Below, one piece after another: positions 1-13,200 of a DNA stretch of 64,000 bases. Source of the stretch: Dermatemys mawii (lineage: Eukaryota > Chordata > Testudines > Dermatemydidae); contig ML677330.1 of assembly GCA_007922305.1 (NCBI GenBank), positions 2,985,138-3,049,137 of the forward strand, given 5' to 3'. The position numbers were made by a program, and so were the translations under genes. The notes beneath the pieces were generated by a model. The model was given only the letters and a program-made list of their open reading frames with translations. It was not told the DNA's origin and did not search any database. How positions within the stretch are numbered: position 1 is the stretch's first letter; every line of letters begins with the position of its first letter.

Positions 1-469
1 TTACTAGGAAGAAGAGATTTGCATCAACAAAATCGTATCAGAGAACAGAATAGGAAAAATCCTATTGTCTGGCAGTCTGGAATAGCCAACACCCCAGTCA
101 GCATATGCGCAGTTACTTTTGACTTGATCCACCGAGGGACTTAGGCACCTAAGTCCAACATTTAGGTACAACCGAGATCCTCAAAATCTGCCTGTCACCT
201 AACCCTGAAGGCAATTAAATACCCTAGGTGCCTATGTTTGTGCCAGAAGCCATGCTCAAAAGTCACCTAAGGTCCAATGGCATTCTTATACCAGGCATTC
301 TCCTGCTTATCTAGCCTGCCAGGCCTGATCCAAGGTGCATGCTCAGAGAGCACACCTACCCCACCCAGAAGAGAGCCAGAGGTGATCAGAGCAGAAAGAC
401 AGTGTAGTATGTGTATATCCGCACCAGAAAAATCAAAAGCCGGGTGCTCAGTGCACTCACCACAATTAT

Positions 470-590
470 AAGAGAGCCAAGTTCAAGCCAGCAGAGCAGG
501 GATTTGAAAAAATATCTTCCACACCCCAGGTGTGTGATCTAACCACTGGAGTATGACTCTCACTCCATTCTAGCCAAATTTCTCTCTCAT
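470..590 (-). repeat. tRNA-like SINE head / composite repeat
   Basis: Read on the minus strand it gives a tRNA-like A-box region (TGGTTAGATCACACACCTGG) followed by a B-box-like TTTCAAATCCC. The flanks 1-470 and 600-900 look like a continuation of the same interspersed repeat, with 'ggcacctaa' phrases. The same head recurs at 7195-7325. Not a functional tRNA: the arms do not pair cleanly. Confidence 0.45.
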
Positions 591-2905
591 TTTTCTCAGG
601 AAATGACTGAGCTGGCATAGGTGCCCAACTCCAGAAGAGGTTCAGAGCTGTGAATCCTGAGCAGAGACAGGTGCCTCCCTTCATCCCAAAAGACAGGCAC
701 TCACCTATCTTTGATGGGTGGGAGTTAAACCCTCCTCTGCTTTTCTCAGGAAATACCCCATTCATCTTGCTGACTTCTGAGAATCCCTCTGAGGTCCCGA
801 ATTCTTCCCACACCACACAGGGTGATCCTGCATGTCTAACTGGGCAGCAGGGCCCTCTGCACTGTAGCACCCAAGACCCTTTGTGGATTTAGCCCTTAGT
901 GCCTGCTAAGTTGCAGTCCTGTACTTAAAAATCCTCTTGCACTCTGCCCAACCTGCAGCATCTGAACCAAAGCTGAAAACCAAACCTGACTCTCTGCTGC
1001 ATTTTTATTATAAACATCACCACATGCAGGAGAAATACATGAGTTAGCCAACTGGACTGGCACTTTACATTACTTAAAAGCCAGGAGCACTACAGGCCAC
1101 AGGCAGGAGTGGAGCCCCATTTGCATTAGGCCATGTACAAACACAGGGAGTCTCTCTTCCTTGTCTCTGAGTGTTTGCACTATAATTTAAAACAAAATGT
1201 AAGAAGTGACTAAAACACTAGAAACTTACACAAAGGGACAGAAACACACGTAACTACAACATAAGCACAGAGAAGCTCTATACAGACACAACTGGATGGT
1301 GAATTAACATAAATATCAACAATCCCATTGCTCTGCACTGGTTCACTGCCAGGCCCTTATGTAGATTTCCTGACCCAGATCACAGTTACCTCCCCATGCA
1401 CCAGTAGGAATATATAGTGTATATGCAGTCTCCTGAAGTGCAGTGCAAGATACAACTCCCCTTGTGGGGACAGTTTCTAGCATGCTACTGGCAAGTGGCT
1501 TTTTCCAGTTTTGAGAATGGCAAAAGCATGTTACGTTATTTGACAATTATGGGCTGATTTTTTTTTTTTTTTTTTAAGATGAGGATTTTAAACATTTGAA
1601 ATCATCATCAGGAATACATCGGAATGAACACTTGTTTGAAGAGCATTAGTCTCAATGAGACAGAAAAAAATCCTAGCTCCTTGATACCCCAAGTATCCAA
1701 GACAGTAGGAAGACTGCACTTGAAAGATTGTAATTTAATTTTAGTTCTCCTGCAAGAACTGGAATAATTCATCAAATAAAAGCTAATAGTCATCCTTCAA
1801 AGAGCAACAGCACAAGTAGTACAGAGATTTCTAAATGTGCCATGCTTTTTTATTTTTTGTATTTTTTAAAGGAATGGTGGAATCCCACCATGTGGAAGCT
1901 GCTACTATGACAACACACGTCCTAAAGGAGAGGAACACAGGGAAAAAGGCTTTGTCTTAGACCAATTATCCTCACCCCTTTCCACAACAAGACTCCCGCG
2001 AGGCTCCTCTCCCATCTAGCTAGGATCTACTTAGCAATATGAGAAGGGCAGAGTAGTTGCAACCCCACATTGACAACTCTCATGATACAGGAAATTTTCT
2101 TAAAGCTCCTGGAGGCAGGCAATTACCTGAGAATCTCAGCATTCATTTAAAAAGAGAGTAAGTTTCTAGCCTGATAGTTGTAGAGAGAAGCTTTAAAATG
2201 TAGCCAGAATGCACATGAACAGCTCAGAAACCAGGTTAATAAAACAGGCATTTATCGTTTAAAAAAAAAATCTCATGATTTTTTGAGGCCAGACTCATGG
2301 TTGTTGAATGTTTGGTACTGAATCCCTGACACACAGTTGTGCCTCACAGGTTAGGAGCCCTGCCCTAACTATTGCAGCAGTTCCATTTTTGTCACAGTTC
2401 TCTGACATTTTAGAAAACGAAAGGCTAGCTTAAAATGACATTTGCACTTTACCTCCCAAACCACTGGGTCAAACACTGTGGGAGAGACAAAAGGGCATCA
2501 GTCTAAGAGATGAAAGGTTTACCTTTTTCAAGTAGCTTCGTTTGCTGCACAATCGATCTTTCCTCCTGGCATACAAAATACAGCAGAGATTCTGAAGCTG
2601 TGGTCAGTGGAGAGCTGCTAGGTCACACGGTGATGAATTCTCATTTCCAGCTACCAAAAGTGCATCTAAAAACAGCTACAATACATGTAATTGTTTCTGT
2701 ACTAGTTTTTTTAGCTAAACCACTGCTACAGCTGCCACAGAGATGTTCTGTGATTGCCAATGGAAAAACGTGGTGCACAGGACAATCTGTTCTCAAATGT
2801 TGTCCACACCATTTAAAAAACAACTACATATAGGCCCATCCTAGATTCAATTAAATATTGATATCTAGCTGCTATCCTCACTATGTAGGGAGGAAAATAT
2901 CTACT

Positions 2906-3600
2906 GCAGTGTGGTGAAGTGTGCACTCCACACCGGCCTGCAAGAGCTGAATTGGGCCAAGGGGCTCCAATCAGCCAATTAGGCTGCAATCTGGGAGAAT
3001 TAAGCCTGGTGGAAAGTTCTAATTAGGGAAAGCTCACCTGTGTGGGAACAGGCAGGGCCTAAAGAAAGACAGCAAACTGCCAGGAGGTCAGTCTGCAGTT
3101 ATTCCCTGGGAGGAAGGAGTGTATAGAGATAAAGAGTTCATGGTTATTCTCTTGGAGGAAGGAGGGCCAAAAGGTAAGGCAGTAAGGCTCAGGAGGGAAC
3201 CCACCCTGGCTACTGTTTAGGGGGTCCCTGAGCCAGAACCTGGAGTAGAGGGCCAGCTCTGGTTCCCCTACCAGCCACTGAGGGACTGGCACCTAGACTA
3301 GCAAACAGGAGTACTGCCTGAGACTGTGGGTGAGCAGGGACTTTGATACACATCTCTATATTCTCCTGGAAGGGGAAACCACATAGTTACCTGGCCTATG
3401 GGCCAAGCCACAAAGAGGGCTCGGCAGTTCCTGGAGTGAGAGTGCGGCAGAGTGTAACTACTAGAAGGGGCACCAGCCCAGCAGAGCTAATCCGCAGAAC
3501 TGCCAGGAGGTGCCATCTTGCAAAGAGTAGTGCACTTATCACACACAGTAACATGCTGGAGAATCAGACTGACACCTGTAAGTACAAATACCACAACCAA
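2906..3600 (+). mobile_element. Probable LTR remnant
   Basis: Starts at TGTGGTGAAG and runs through a GC-richer block with a degraded TATA-like stretch (ggcctaaagaaag, about 3056) and a tract rich in 'gcagagtgtaac' and 'ggagggaa' phrases. I associate it from memory with LTRs of sauropsid retrotransposons. No target-site duplication was resolved, and no gag or pol was seen. Confidence 0.35.
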
Positions 3601-5519
3601 AATATGCTTTCATTCATCTACTGGGCAACTGTAATTATGAAGCCAGATAGGAATATATCCTTTGGGGCTGAAACAACATAGGAACGGTTTCCTCTACCAA
3701 TAGGCAGCTAGATTTACAACCTTTGCACAAGACTTGATCCTTCTTAGCATCCCTGTTGTACTCACTGCCATGGCCTGCATTTTACACCTCACTCCCTCTT
3801 GAAGTGAAGGCGTACAAAGCATTTCAATTAAGACAGCCCCATTAACATTCTGGTTAAAACTGCATTGGTGAAGTAGGCGTTTTCCTGTACTTTCCCCAAC
3901 TGAGTCAGCAGCTAGATGACCCAGATGCAAAGTTCTGAGCCATCTGTCCAGCTGCAGTCTTGGCTTGTGTCCGACTCCTCAGCTGTTGACTGTCAAGCTG
4001 CCCCCCAGATGTGTGCCAAGCACGCATCTCAATGCTTTGAGGGAAATGCAGTCAATGCTCCTGCTGAGAAAAAGAACAAGGAAGACAAAGGGTTTAAAAG
4101 CAAGAAGAGAAGGAAACAACAACAATCATTTTGTTCTTCCCTACTCCCCAGTTTTTCACAATTTGCTTTCCTTTCCTTTATCAGGAAGAGCATAAGTGGT
4201 TAGCAGGGCCAGGTTACCACATCCTCTTTTCATCCCCTTGAGGGTAAGGAGCTAAATCCTTGGGTAATCTTTAGTGAGGAAAGGGGAGGTGCAACAGGTG
4301 TTTCCTTTGAATTTCATTAGTTATCATTTAAAGATACCTTTGGGAAATTATTTAAAACAAGTTTTTGCCAGAAAATGGGGGGAAAAGTTCTTCTAAAGTT
4401 TTCCATTTACTATTTGCATTTCAAACCTTTAGGATTATGATTCCTCGTGCATCATCACTGCCCTAATCTGAATCTTAAATTGACTCAGAGTATTGCACAA
4501 TCATCTCTGGTGAAGGGACATCTGAACTGTAGCACAACAGCTTTTTGTAGCTGTTATCACTTCAGATTTATTTTATCATAATCTCTCGAACACAAGTTAC
4601 TTCCAACAAGTTCTATGCGTTCCTGAGACCGGTAAGCCTAAAAAAAAGGTTTTTTTTGATTTGATGGCTGTTAGCCCATGTTCTCAACCCTGGGTGTCTA
4701 AAGCTAGCCCCTTATGTCCATATTAAGATGCATCAACAAAAGGAGTCTGGTTTTCAAAAGTGTAGCTTCAATGAGACTTATGCATACTCTATATTTCTGT
4801 GCCTTGGTGTGGATTCATGGGGCTAACTTTAGGCATTCAGGCTTGAAATGTTGCTTTGTCTGGCTCAGCAGTCCCAAGCACTCCTGAAGGCCACAGACAC
4901 CACTCCCTCAGAGTAAGCACCTTCCAATGTCCCATTCGTTTTGGAGGGGAAACTGTTCAGGAATAGCAAGCTGAACCTACAAATGCCACTTGCAGATTTG
5001 GGGCATATAGTTTATATGCATGTGCACAAACTGTACCTGTTAGAGCTCTTGAAAAGAAAACATTGCACCTGGGAAAGTTTGTTTTCCCAGAATCACATTT
5101 ACTGGTGAGTGAGCATATTTAAATTTATGATGAAATAACTCATGCAGGACTTCCAACATAAATGAAAGATGATCTTACAGTTAAAGGGAAGACTATCAAC
5201 TCAAATTTGGCCCCAAATATTGCTTTTGTGTTTAAAACAAAAAAGCTTCCACAAAACACAAGATTCATAATTTTAACATTTGAGAACCTTAAACTGTAAC
5301 TGACTTCCTCCATTCCTGTGTCCATGCTGCAAGAATTTCAAAAAGTGACGAGCACCGATCATGAAAAGCTAATTAGAGTTTAAAAATTCATTCAGTTTAA
5401 AAAGCTAAGGTGTGATTAGTACCAACAATTTTTGTTGACAGTAAGATTTCTGAGCTCAGTCCTCTTTGAAGGCACAGGACTGAGCATTAGATCTGGATGG
5501 AAATCCTGGCCTCCCTGAA

Positions 5520-5650
5520 GTTAATGATTTCTCTTCCTGCCTCTCTCTGACAACTCCTGTATGACCTTAGGCAAGTCACTTAACCACTCTGTGCCTCCGT
5601 TTCCCTATCTGTACAATGAGGGTTTGCAAAGTTCTGCAGGATCTTTGGAT
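5520..5650 (+). repeat. MIR-type CORE-SINE
   Basis: Contains the MIR central phrase 'tgaccttaggcaagtcac' followed by 'ctctgtgcctccgtttcc' and 'ctgtacaatg'. Orientation is plus. Confidence 0.8.
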
Positions 5651-6084
5651 GGAAGAATTGTCATCTATTCCTTCAAGTTTATAAAATATAGGCATCCATC
5701 CTATAAAATATCACAAACTAAATAACAGAAAAGGGCCACCAAAGAAAAACAACCTGACCCCTCCACAACAGCCTGAGAAAATGGGGGCTTTGCACCAAGC
5801 TTGAAATACTAACAAAACGTGGGATCTCACAAGCCCAGGGAAACAGAAACTCCAAAACCAAGGACCTATTACAAAGAGTGCTCTGCCTACACATTTACAA
5901 AGTTGGGACTTGATCTTAAAGAGCTCAACTACAGCAACCTGGTACAAGGAGAGTGACACTACAAACAATAAATGTAGTTTTTGAAAAAGTTACAGTAAAA
6001 AAAAAAAGACTATCTTATAGGACTCCCCAAAATGTATAAGAATGTTTACAAGCTTTTTATTCTATCTGGTTAAAATAAATCCAT

Positions 6085-6210
6085 GTACTCAAGACTGTAA
6101 ATTCTTCATGGCTGGGCCACGTCTGTTATATATTTGTACAGCAGCTGGCACAATGGGGTCCTGATCCATGATTTGAGCCCTTAAGTGCTACCCCAATAAA
6201 AATAATTACT
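6085..6210 (+). repeat. Interspersed repeat (family also at 46187)
   Basis: The segment 'ttgtacagcagctggcacaa', 'tggggtcctgatcc', 'aagtgctaccccaataaa' recurs diverged at 46187-46320. It resembles the 3' half of a MIR/L2-like SINE of sauropsids; family not certain. Confidence 0.5.
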
Positions 6211-6525
6211 GCTTTAAAACACAGTATTAAGCAGCTTTTTTCCTGAGGAGTCAGCCACAAATGACAGTATAAATCATTCAAAATTAATTTTTAAAAATAC
6301 AGAACCTATACAAATAATCTGTTTAAGGTACTACTATTCTACTGTAATCAGGCTCTTACCATGTTCTATAGATTAGCATCATTTTTTTTTTAAATGTCAA
6401 AACAAAACCAGACATTGCATTACTGCCTCTACATTTGCCAGGATGCAAACAGACTACCACCCAGTGGATTAGAACCACGTACACCAATTCAAAATCAGTG
6501 GATTCAATACAGAATTGTTGACAAT

Positions 6526-6893
6526 TTTATTTTCACTAAAATGTGCATGAGTTGTTTTGTTAATATAATAAACTGTTCAAATACATGAATGCTGTTTTCA
6601 CCTTTGTCTGCAAGAAAATGTCTTGTGCCTAGAAGATCAACATCTGCACAAAGGCACCATGTGTAAAGCTTTCAGAATTACAACAAAAATTAATCTACCA
6701 AATCAGCCCTCAGCACAGAAATTGTTAACTGGTGTAAACAATGACTTCAGAGACAGATTACAATCAAAATGCACCGAACTGCCTGTGACATTCTAAGAAA
6801 GGCTTGGTCAAGCAGCATTTCTAGTGTAGTAGGAGAAATGCTGCATGGCACATGCTTGTATGGATGGCTTGACAACTCCTCATATGCTGGAGT
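6526..6893 (-). other. HADH: HADH 3' UTR with candidate poly(A) signal
   Basis: On the minus strand the first canonical AATAAA after the stop lies at 6526-6531, about 365 nt downstream. A further AATAAA lies near 6057-6062. Which one is used cannot be told from sequence. Confidence 0.35.
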
Positions 6894-7012
6894 TCATTTG
6901 TATTTGTAAAATCCTTCACCAGTCTTCTTACCCATCTTCTTCTCCTCTACCAATTTATTCAGCAGTGGGCTGGGAGAAAACAGAGTATTGTTTGGCTCTA
7001 ACGAATGCCACC
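6894..7012 (-). CDS. HADH: HADH exon 8 (C-terminus and stop)
   Basis: 119 coding nt. It completes Gly275 and encodes residues 276-313 and a TGA stop at 6894-6896. Acceptor is accag|GGTGGCAT. It reads [15 protein letters not shown], then [23 protein letters not shown] in two continuous blocks. The C-terminal [11 protein letters not shown] signature of the 3HCDH C-terminal domain is intact. No long open frame with a start codon marks this exon; it was found by reading the reverse complement. Confidence 0.95.
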
Positions 7013-7194
7013 CTGGTGAGAGAAAGGAAGGATAGGTTAGTGGTGATATTTATTATTTGCAAAGACAACAGTCTCTTAGATGTCAAGGACACTTCAGTAC
7101 TCTTCCATGAAATGTTCTCATGTGGGTCTCGTCATTCTCTCCTATTTAAGTTCTTCCACTTTAATTAACTGGACCAGAGAAAAAGTTAGAGTGA

Positions 7195-7325
7195 CTGTAG
7201 AGCATAGTGATTCGGGCACTCATCTGACATGGCAGATCCTTTCTCCTCTTCAGGCAGAGGAGGCCAGTCTTGAACTCCAGGTCTCCCACATCCCAGGGGA
7301 GTTCCCTAAGCACTAGATTAAAGAT
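7195..7325. repeat. Head-to-head tRNA-like repeat pair
   Basis: Plus-strand 'gagcatagtgattcgggcac' is answered by a minus-strand copy: read from 7320 downwards it gives 'ctagtgcttagggaactccc', then a GGAGTTCAAGACT B-box. The two arms can fold back on each other. It shares the tRNA-like head with the repeat at 470-590. Confidence 0.5.
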
Positions 7326-8689
7326 AATGAGATGTTATCGGCCTCTCCCTCCCCCAGCTGTTTTGTGTGAACTCACCTGAGGGGGCCAATCTTGGAGGCG
7401 GAGCACCCCGCTGACCATGCCTACTGGATCAAGTCCCGCTGTGACTTAAGTGGCCACTTCCCTGAGATGTGACTTGCTCTGGGACTCAAATAGGAGACTG
7501 ACCAGGTCCCTAGGGAGAGGCTGCAGTGTGCACATCTAGATGCAGAAGGTTAGGTGCTGAGTAAGCTTAGGCACCTATAGGGTCAGGTGGCAGCTGTATA
7601 GAAGTTCAGGCCATAAGACACCTATGTACCTTAATGGATTACACCCTAGGTACACTCCACATATTACTGAAGGAGGTTATCCCCATGGTCCCAGCAGCTG
7701 GGATATTATATGGAGCTAAAAATACGGAGGAGAGTCTAAGAGACAAGAGGGAAGGATGAAAGAAGGATTTTAATCTGTGCAACAGTCAGAGAACGTAACA
7801 CTGCTCAGAAGTATTGACTAACAAAGTCCAGTGATTTACTGAAGAGAATTTTCTGGAAGTGAAAGTCTGTTTCAAGCAGACCTTTTCAGAACACCAGCTG
7901 AATTGTTTAAACAATTATAGTCAGACAATTTGTCATCAATTGCTTCTCAGCCCCCTATTCCTGATCAGGAAAGCAGAACCAGTCATTAAAACAGTGTCCA
8001 ACCATTTATCAATTGGGGCGAGAGGGGGTCTTCCCTTCACCTTGAGGCCTCCTGCATGCTGGGGAACAGCTGTCATGAAAGGTGTCACTATGGTAACCTC
8101 TGCAAGGACAGCACTTATACCTGACCCTTCAAAATATACTTGCCAGAGTAATTCTGCAGGAACACAACTACTATGGGCCCTTGTTACTGAGCACAGCAAG
8201 GGAAGGCATGAGGTTGGAATCAAGGGGAGGGATAATAGGTTGGAATCAAACTCAGTATGAGGTTATAAAAAGTCCCAATTAATTTAGCTTTAAGTTTTGG
8301 TTTTTCCAGATCCCATTTAGCTAATCAGCTCAAACATTTGTCACATCTCTGAGGTGCTTCTCCAAGACTATCTTCTTTGGGGTCTGACATCTTATAACTA
8401 TTGAGAAGCCAAGAGCTTTAGAGTTGCATATTTTGCTGTTCACTTACACATGATGAGACATTTAACTTTTAACAAATATAAATGATTTCCCCAATGGCTC
8501 TGTAGGGAAATATGGTTTGTAAAACATGTTGGAAAATGGACTCGAGGGAATACAGTCCTTAATATCTGTCACTTCCAATTCATTACTCTTCTCCCTTTCC
8601 TCCCCATTTTTCATTAGCTTCTACAGTTTCACTGGGATTATTAACCTGCATTGATACCTCTCTGTTGAAAAAAAAAGTCTAAATCAGCC

Positions 8690-8830
8690 AAATAACCATT
8701 CCTGGTTTTCCCATTGGTAAAATGGGGATACTACTACTTCCTTACACCTCACAGCGATATTTTGAGGATTGAGCTCTTGCTTGAAAAGGGCTTTCAGGAT
8801 GTTAGCACTTAAATATAGGGGTCAGCAATA
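8690..8830 (+). repeat. MIR-type CORE-SINE
   Basis: 'ggttttcccattggtaaaat', 'ggggatactactacttcc' and 'cctcacagcgatattttgag' match the MIR core and tail. Diverged. Confidence 0.7.
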
Positions 8831-10153
8831 AACATTTTAATACTAAAAGGTAGAGTATGAGCAACAATGACAAACACATGACTGGGAACTCTCTCACATA
8901 TTTGTTACAGAAGGAAGACTATACCATATTTATGAATAATTCATTAGAAGTGGTATGTACATACTTATGCTTCTTGTTTAAGCCTTTACTACTCACAATC
9001 TGAAGACTTACACTCCCAGTTCACCCACAGGAAAGTGCCTTGACAAAGAGACTAGTTTAAGATGATTCCCAATGGTCATTTTTTCTCTGATAATATCAAG
9101 AAAAGTATCTGAGCAGACTCTGACTGCTCTTCCTAATGTTTCCCAGTTACTTTTCTACAAAATCTTTACACCATTCCACAAGTACGGAGCTCCTGTTAAA
9201 TCTATGGCAAACTTCCAAGTTACCTCTCATAATTACCTCCAGTAAACACAAGCCTGCATTTAGAATTTGCATGTCCTCATCATGCCGTAATTCCTATCAC
9301 ATATTTTTGTTCAATGTTTATAGCTTTCACTTATGCTGCTATGAACTGCCACACTCGCCAGTCATTCTGGCACTCAAAAGCAGCCAACTTGTTTTTATAC
9401 AGTGTGCAATCCATTTTCCTAATTGTTTGATTAGAGTTGGAGTAACCACATTTATTTTAAAGAGGTGGGGTTCTCTCTCCAAAATAACCACTGTAAATCA
9501 CTTAGTAGAGCTCCTCCAATGAAAACAAAAATTGTGTAGGCAAAAGGGTTTCTTATTTCGCTTCCTGTATACACATGCACCATTCTCCAAGGAAATTTAA
9601 GTCAGTTTTACAAATTAAAGCCAGAGAAATTTGGAAGGGATTTTACAGGGTGAGTTTATGGGTATTCTTTGGAGCACATCTCTCCTCACATACTTGAAGA
9701 GGAAGAGTTCAACGGTTCAGCTTCATTTCATGCTTCTCTCACCCCCACAACACACTGTGGCCTGGTCTCTGTTAGAGAAGCACCTATATTCCAGCAGTGG
9801 TCTATGTTAGCAAACTGCTCAAAGCCTGAGCCATGGCTGCATTAGCAGCTGAACACCAGTGCTACTTTACCAGAGCTGCAACAAGGGTACTAATTTTTCT
9901 AGTGCAGACACACTCAAAGAGACCCTCAGAACAATCATAGCCACTTGGCATGAACCTCTCCCATGTCGTAAACACATGCCTTTGAAAATGATGGCGTGTT
10001 GTTATTGATGCTGATCGATCATTCAGGATAATTCTCCCAATCCGTAACTGGTAAAGTCACTTACACTCAATTTAAACTGAGGAAAAGTCAGACTTAAGTT
10101 GACACCTCCAGTTATAATTTAGCTAAGAAAGAAAGAAAATGTGTATACAGTAC

Positions 10154-10270
10154 CATCTATAATATATTTACTGGTATCCAACCCAACATAGTCCAGCAGT
10201 TCAAATGGACCCATGGGATAGCCAGCCCCCAGCTTCATTGCAACATCAATATCTTCCTTTGATGCATCTC
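10154..10270 (-). CDS. HADH: HADH exon 7
   Basis: 117 nt. It completes Gly236, encodes residues 237-274 (DASKEDID through DTSKYIID) and ends with the first base of Gly275. Acceptor is ctctag|GAGATG. Donor is GATG|GTACTG, weaker than the other donors in this gene. The motif [18 protein letters not shown] is a family signature. Confidence 0.96.
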
Positions 10271-13200
10271 CTAGAGAAAATATTGACAATTTGATGAACA
10301 GAGAAGATTCTGTATCCATTTGCCATCATTTTTAAATAATTAACACAGTGTTATTTCATGCTGGCACAGCTCTTTGCAGTAACCTTTGCCAGCACACAGT
10401 AAATATGTTATGGAAATAAGCATTGTGTTTGGCATAGTTATCAGCAGAAATATAAAACAGTAAATATTAAGTGGTATCCAGAATAGCGCTATCATCCTCA
10501 CTGGCATACTTTCAAGGACAGATTAAGGCCAAATACATAGAACCTTAGATCAAAGTTGTGGGAAAAGTCCAGAAGCCAATAAACCGATAGATCCCTGGGG
10601 GGCTCATCTGCTACAAAATGTGGGCCCAGCCAGCAAAGCAGGGGGAACAGGCAGGAGGTTCTAGAAAGAAGAGTACAAAGGTGGGCCTCTCCCACAGTAT
10701 GTTTGTGAGCCGAATTCCCATTTTCCTGACTTCGTCCTTATTGTATTGCCTATCTCAGTAGAGGCTTTTGTGATGTATGTGAGGATCATGATACAAAAGA
10801 CCCCTCATCCAGGGCACACTAACAAGAGAAGAAGGGAGAGCCATTTGAACTAAAGATAAAGTTGTTTGAAACCTTGCAAACAAGTGACTCCGAAGAAATT
10901 TTGTACTTGATTCTTTTTAAGTTTTCATAAAAATAGCTTCCTCTGATGTAAGTCTATGCTTTTCAGACTTGCTAAAAATACAAAATATATAGAAATGTCA
11001 TTAATAAAGTTCCAATACACTGAGACTTGAGACATTTAATTTATAGCTTTATAATGTGAATCTGAAAAATAATTTCATGTGGTTTAAAAAAAAAAAAAAG
11101 GAAAAGGAAAGGAAAGGACCATAGAATAGAACTCAGCCATATAGATATTAGATACAGAGAAAGATGTCAGAGACAGGCTAGCCTTTACGAGGACTTACCA
11201 AAGCTCCTGGGAGTCAAAGGGAATCTTCCAATTGACTTCCAGGGACTTTGGTTCAAGCTTGAAGTGATCAAGTTAAACAAGTCTCAAAGGGCCTAATTCT
11301 CTGGAGTGTCAAGTCAACTCACACAAAGGCTGATGAGAACTGAGAGTGCCCAGCAGCTTGTAGGACTCAAGCTCCATGGGCTCCATTCTTATTCATAAAC
11401 CAAGGAAAATGCTCTGACTGGTGGAACATGAGCAAGAAGTTTTCAAACTGCCTTTTATTTAAGTAAGACATCTTCAACTGCTGATCCACTTCTGAAGCAG
11501 CTGTCTTTCTAAGACTCATTTCCCTTTCTGTGACCAATACATTCTTTTGTGCCCTTCTAAAAAAAATTATGTTGAAATGCTTGGGATCTGCATTTTATTT
11601 TTAAAAGATGGTAAGAACCAGCCTGTTTCACTAATGGGAAATATATTTTTAATGACACTTAATTTCAATGTGATTTAAACAATTGGGCCTAATTCATCAC
11701 AACTGAATGGATGCAACTTAGTTGAAGTTGATGGAATTGTACCTACTTATAACAGCAAAATATTTGGTTCACTTTCTTTGCTATAGTAGACATTTTACCG
11801 CTCAGGCTATGTCTACACCTGCGCATTTTAGTGACCGCTGTGTTGCTGTTTGTTGGCAGGACAGAGCTCTCCCCCTGAAAAAAATCTTCCACCCCCAACA
11901 AGCGGTGGTAGCTTTGTCGGCAGGAGAGCTCTCTGTCCGCTGGAAACAATAAAGATAGAATACAAATAAGAAGGATAACAGTACAAAAAAAGCTGTCCCC
12001 CAATTCATAGTCAGAGCTACCTAAATAGAAAATTCCATACAAGCCAGACTAATTTACTGGGGCTTTTTTTTTTCAATAAAAAGAGCGCAATATGAACTTT
12101 CCTATGCTAATTCTCATAATAAGGCACCAAGTTAAATAATTACTTGCACAGTTTCATTAGAGGAATAAAGACTATGCAAAAGCTGAAATATTTATTCAGG
12201 CACAATACTCATTTGAGTCAGAGGGTACTTTGCATGCCTAAGGATTGACCCCATAAAATTAAAATTTCAACTATTATTACTGTCAAGAAATATCCTAGAT
12301 TCCCTGCCAAGGATAGTAGAGTAATGCTCTTTTTCTAACCTGACTCAAGTCACTAACATGAGGATCAACACAAGAGGAACAGATACAAGTTTAAGCTGTT
12401 CCAACAGAGAATATGAATCAATGTGAATTTAAGGTCTTCAGGCTTTAATGCAACTTTAGTCAACATCCTAAATGTATTCATAAATAATTAAAGTTCATTA
12501 ATAAAATTTAAATAACTGTGGAATCCTTGTATTCTTCAACCAAAAAGACCAACCAGAACAAAGCTGCGATCAAAATAATGCCTTTGCTTAGGCAAAAGGG
12601 AGTTGATTTTATTATAAAATCCTTGTCAATTTTTTCTATAAGTTTAAAAATGTCCTCTCCCCAAGCGCATAGAATAACATCTATCACTTAACAAAGGCAT
12701 CTCCTTAACACATTAGAAGACCCACGCAATGTATTCCAAATTGTAATATTTTACTAAGAGAAAAGCTGTTCCTCTCCATCCCCGCTCCTTTGCCTTTCAA
12801 GTTACTGTAATTTGCTCTATTCTCCCTTCGAGATGTAATTAGGTACATTTGTTGATGGATAAACAAGTAGCACAAGTTTAAATTTCTTCTGGAGATCAAA
12901 CCATCACTTCCATAAGCTATAAAGGAGATTTTTTAATATTTAAAGCATATTAGCTGGAATCCTGGTAATGGAATGCTTTCATCTGTAAGAAAACGCTTCT
13001 TTCAAAAACAAAACTTTGAAAAGACATTCTTAGTAGCAATGAACAGAGTGCCTGAAAGAAGAAGAACTGCACTAAGGTCTGGTGTACACTACTGAGGTTA
13101 GGTCGACACAAGCAGCTTAGGTTGACCTAACTATGGAAGTGTCTACACTTAGATTTCGCTTCTGCCGACGTCACTTCCCCAGTTCACTGACTTAACTCCA

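Larger units (their letters stand above)
1..5500. other. Downstream flank of HADH: no gene seen
   Basis: No conserved coding region was recognised. It holds a composite repeat with tRNA-like piece (1-900), a probable LTR remnant (2906-3600), a T-run at 1559-1575, and otherwise AT-rich unique-looking sequence. The open frames here are short and lack recognisable family motifs. Confidence 0.6.
7013..10153 (-). other. HADH: HADH intron 7
   Basis: GT-AG intron, 3,141 bp. It holds an inverted pair of tRNA-like repeats (7195-7325), a Harbinger-like 'gcacctatag' repeat block (7350-7650), and a MIR (8690-8830). The rest shows nothing recognisable. Confidence 0.85.

Noticed and set aside
470..590. 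A functional tRNA gene on the minus strand
   Set aside because: Only A- and B-box-like fragments remain. The stems do not pair and the phrase recurs elsewhere as a dispersed repeat.
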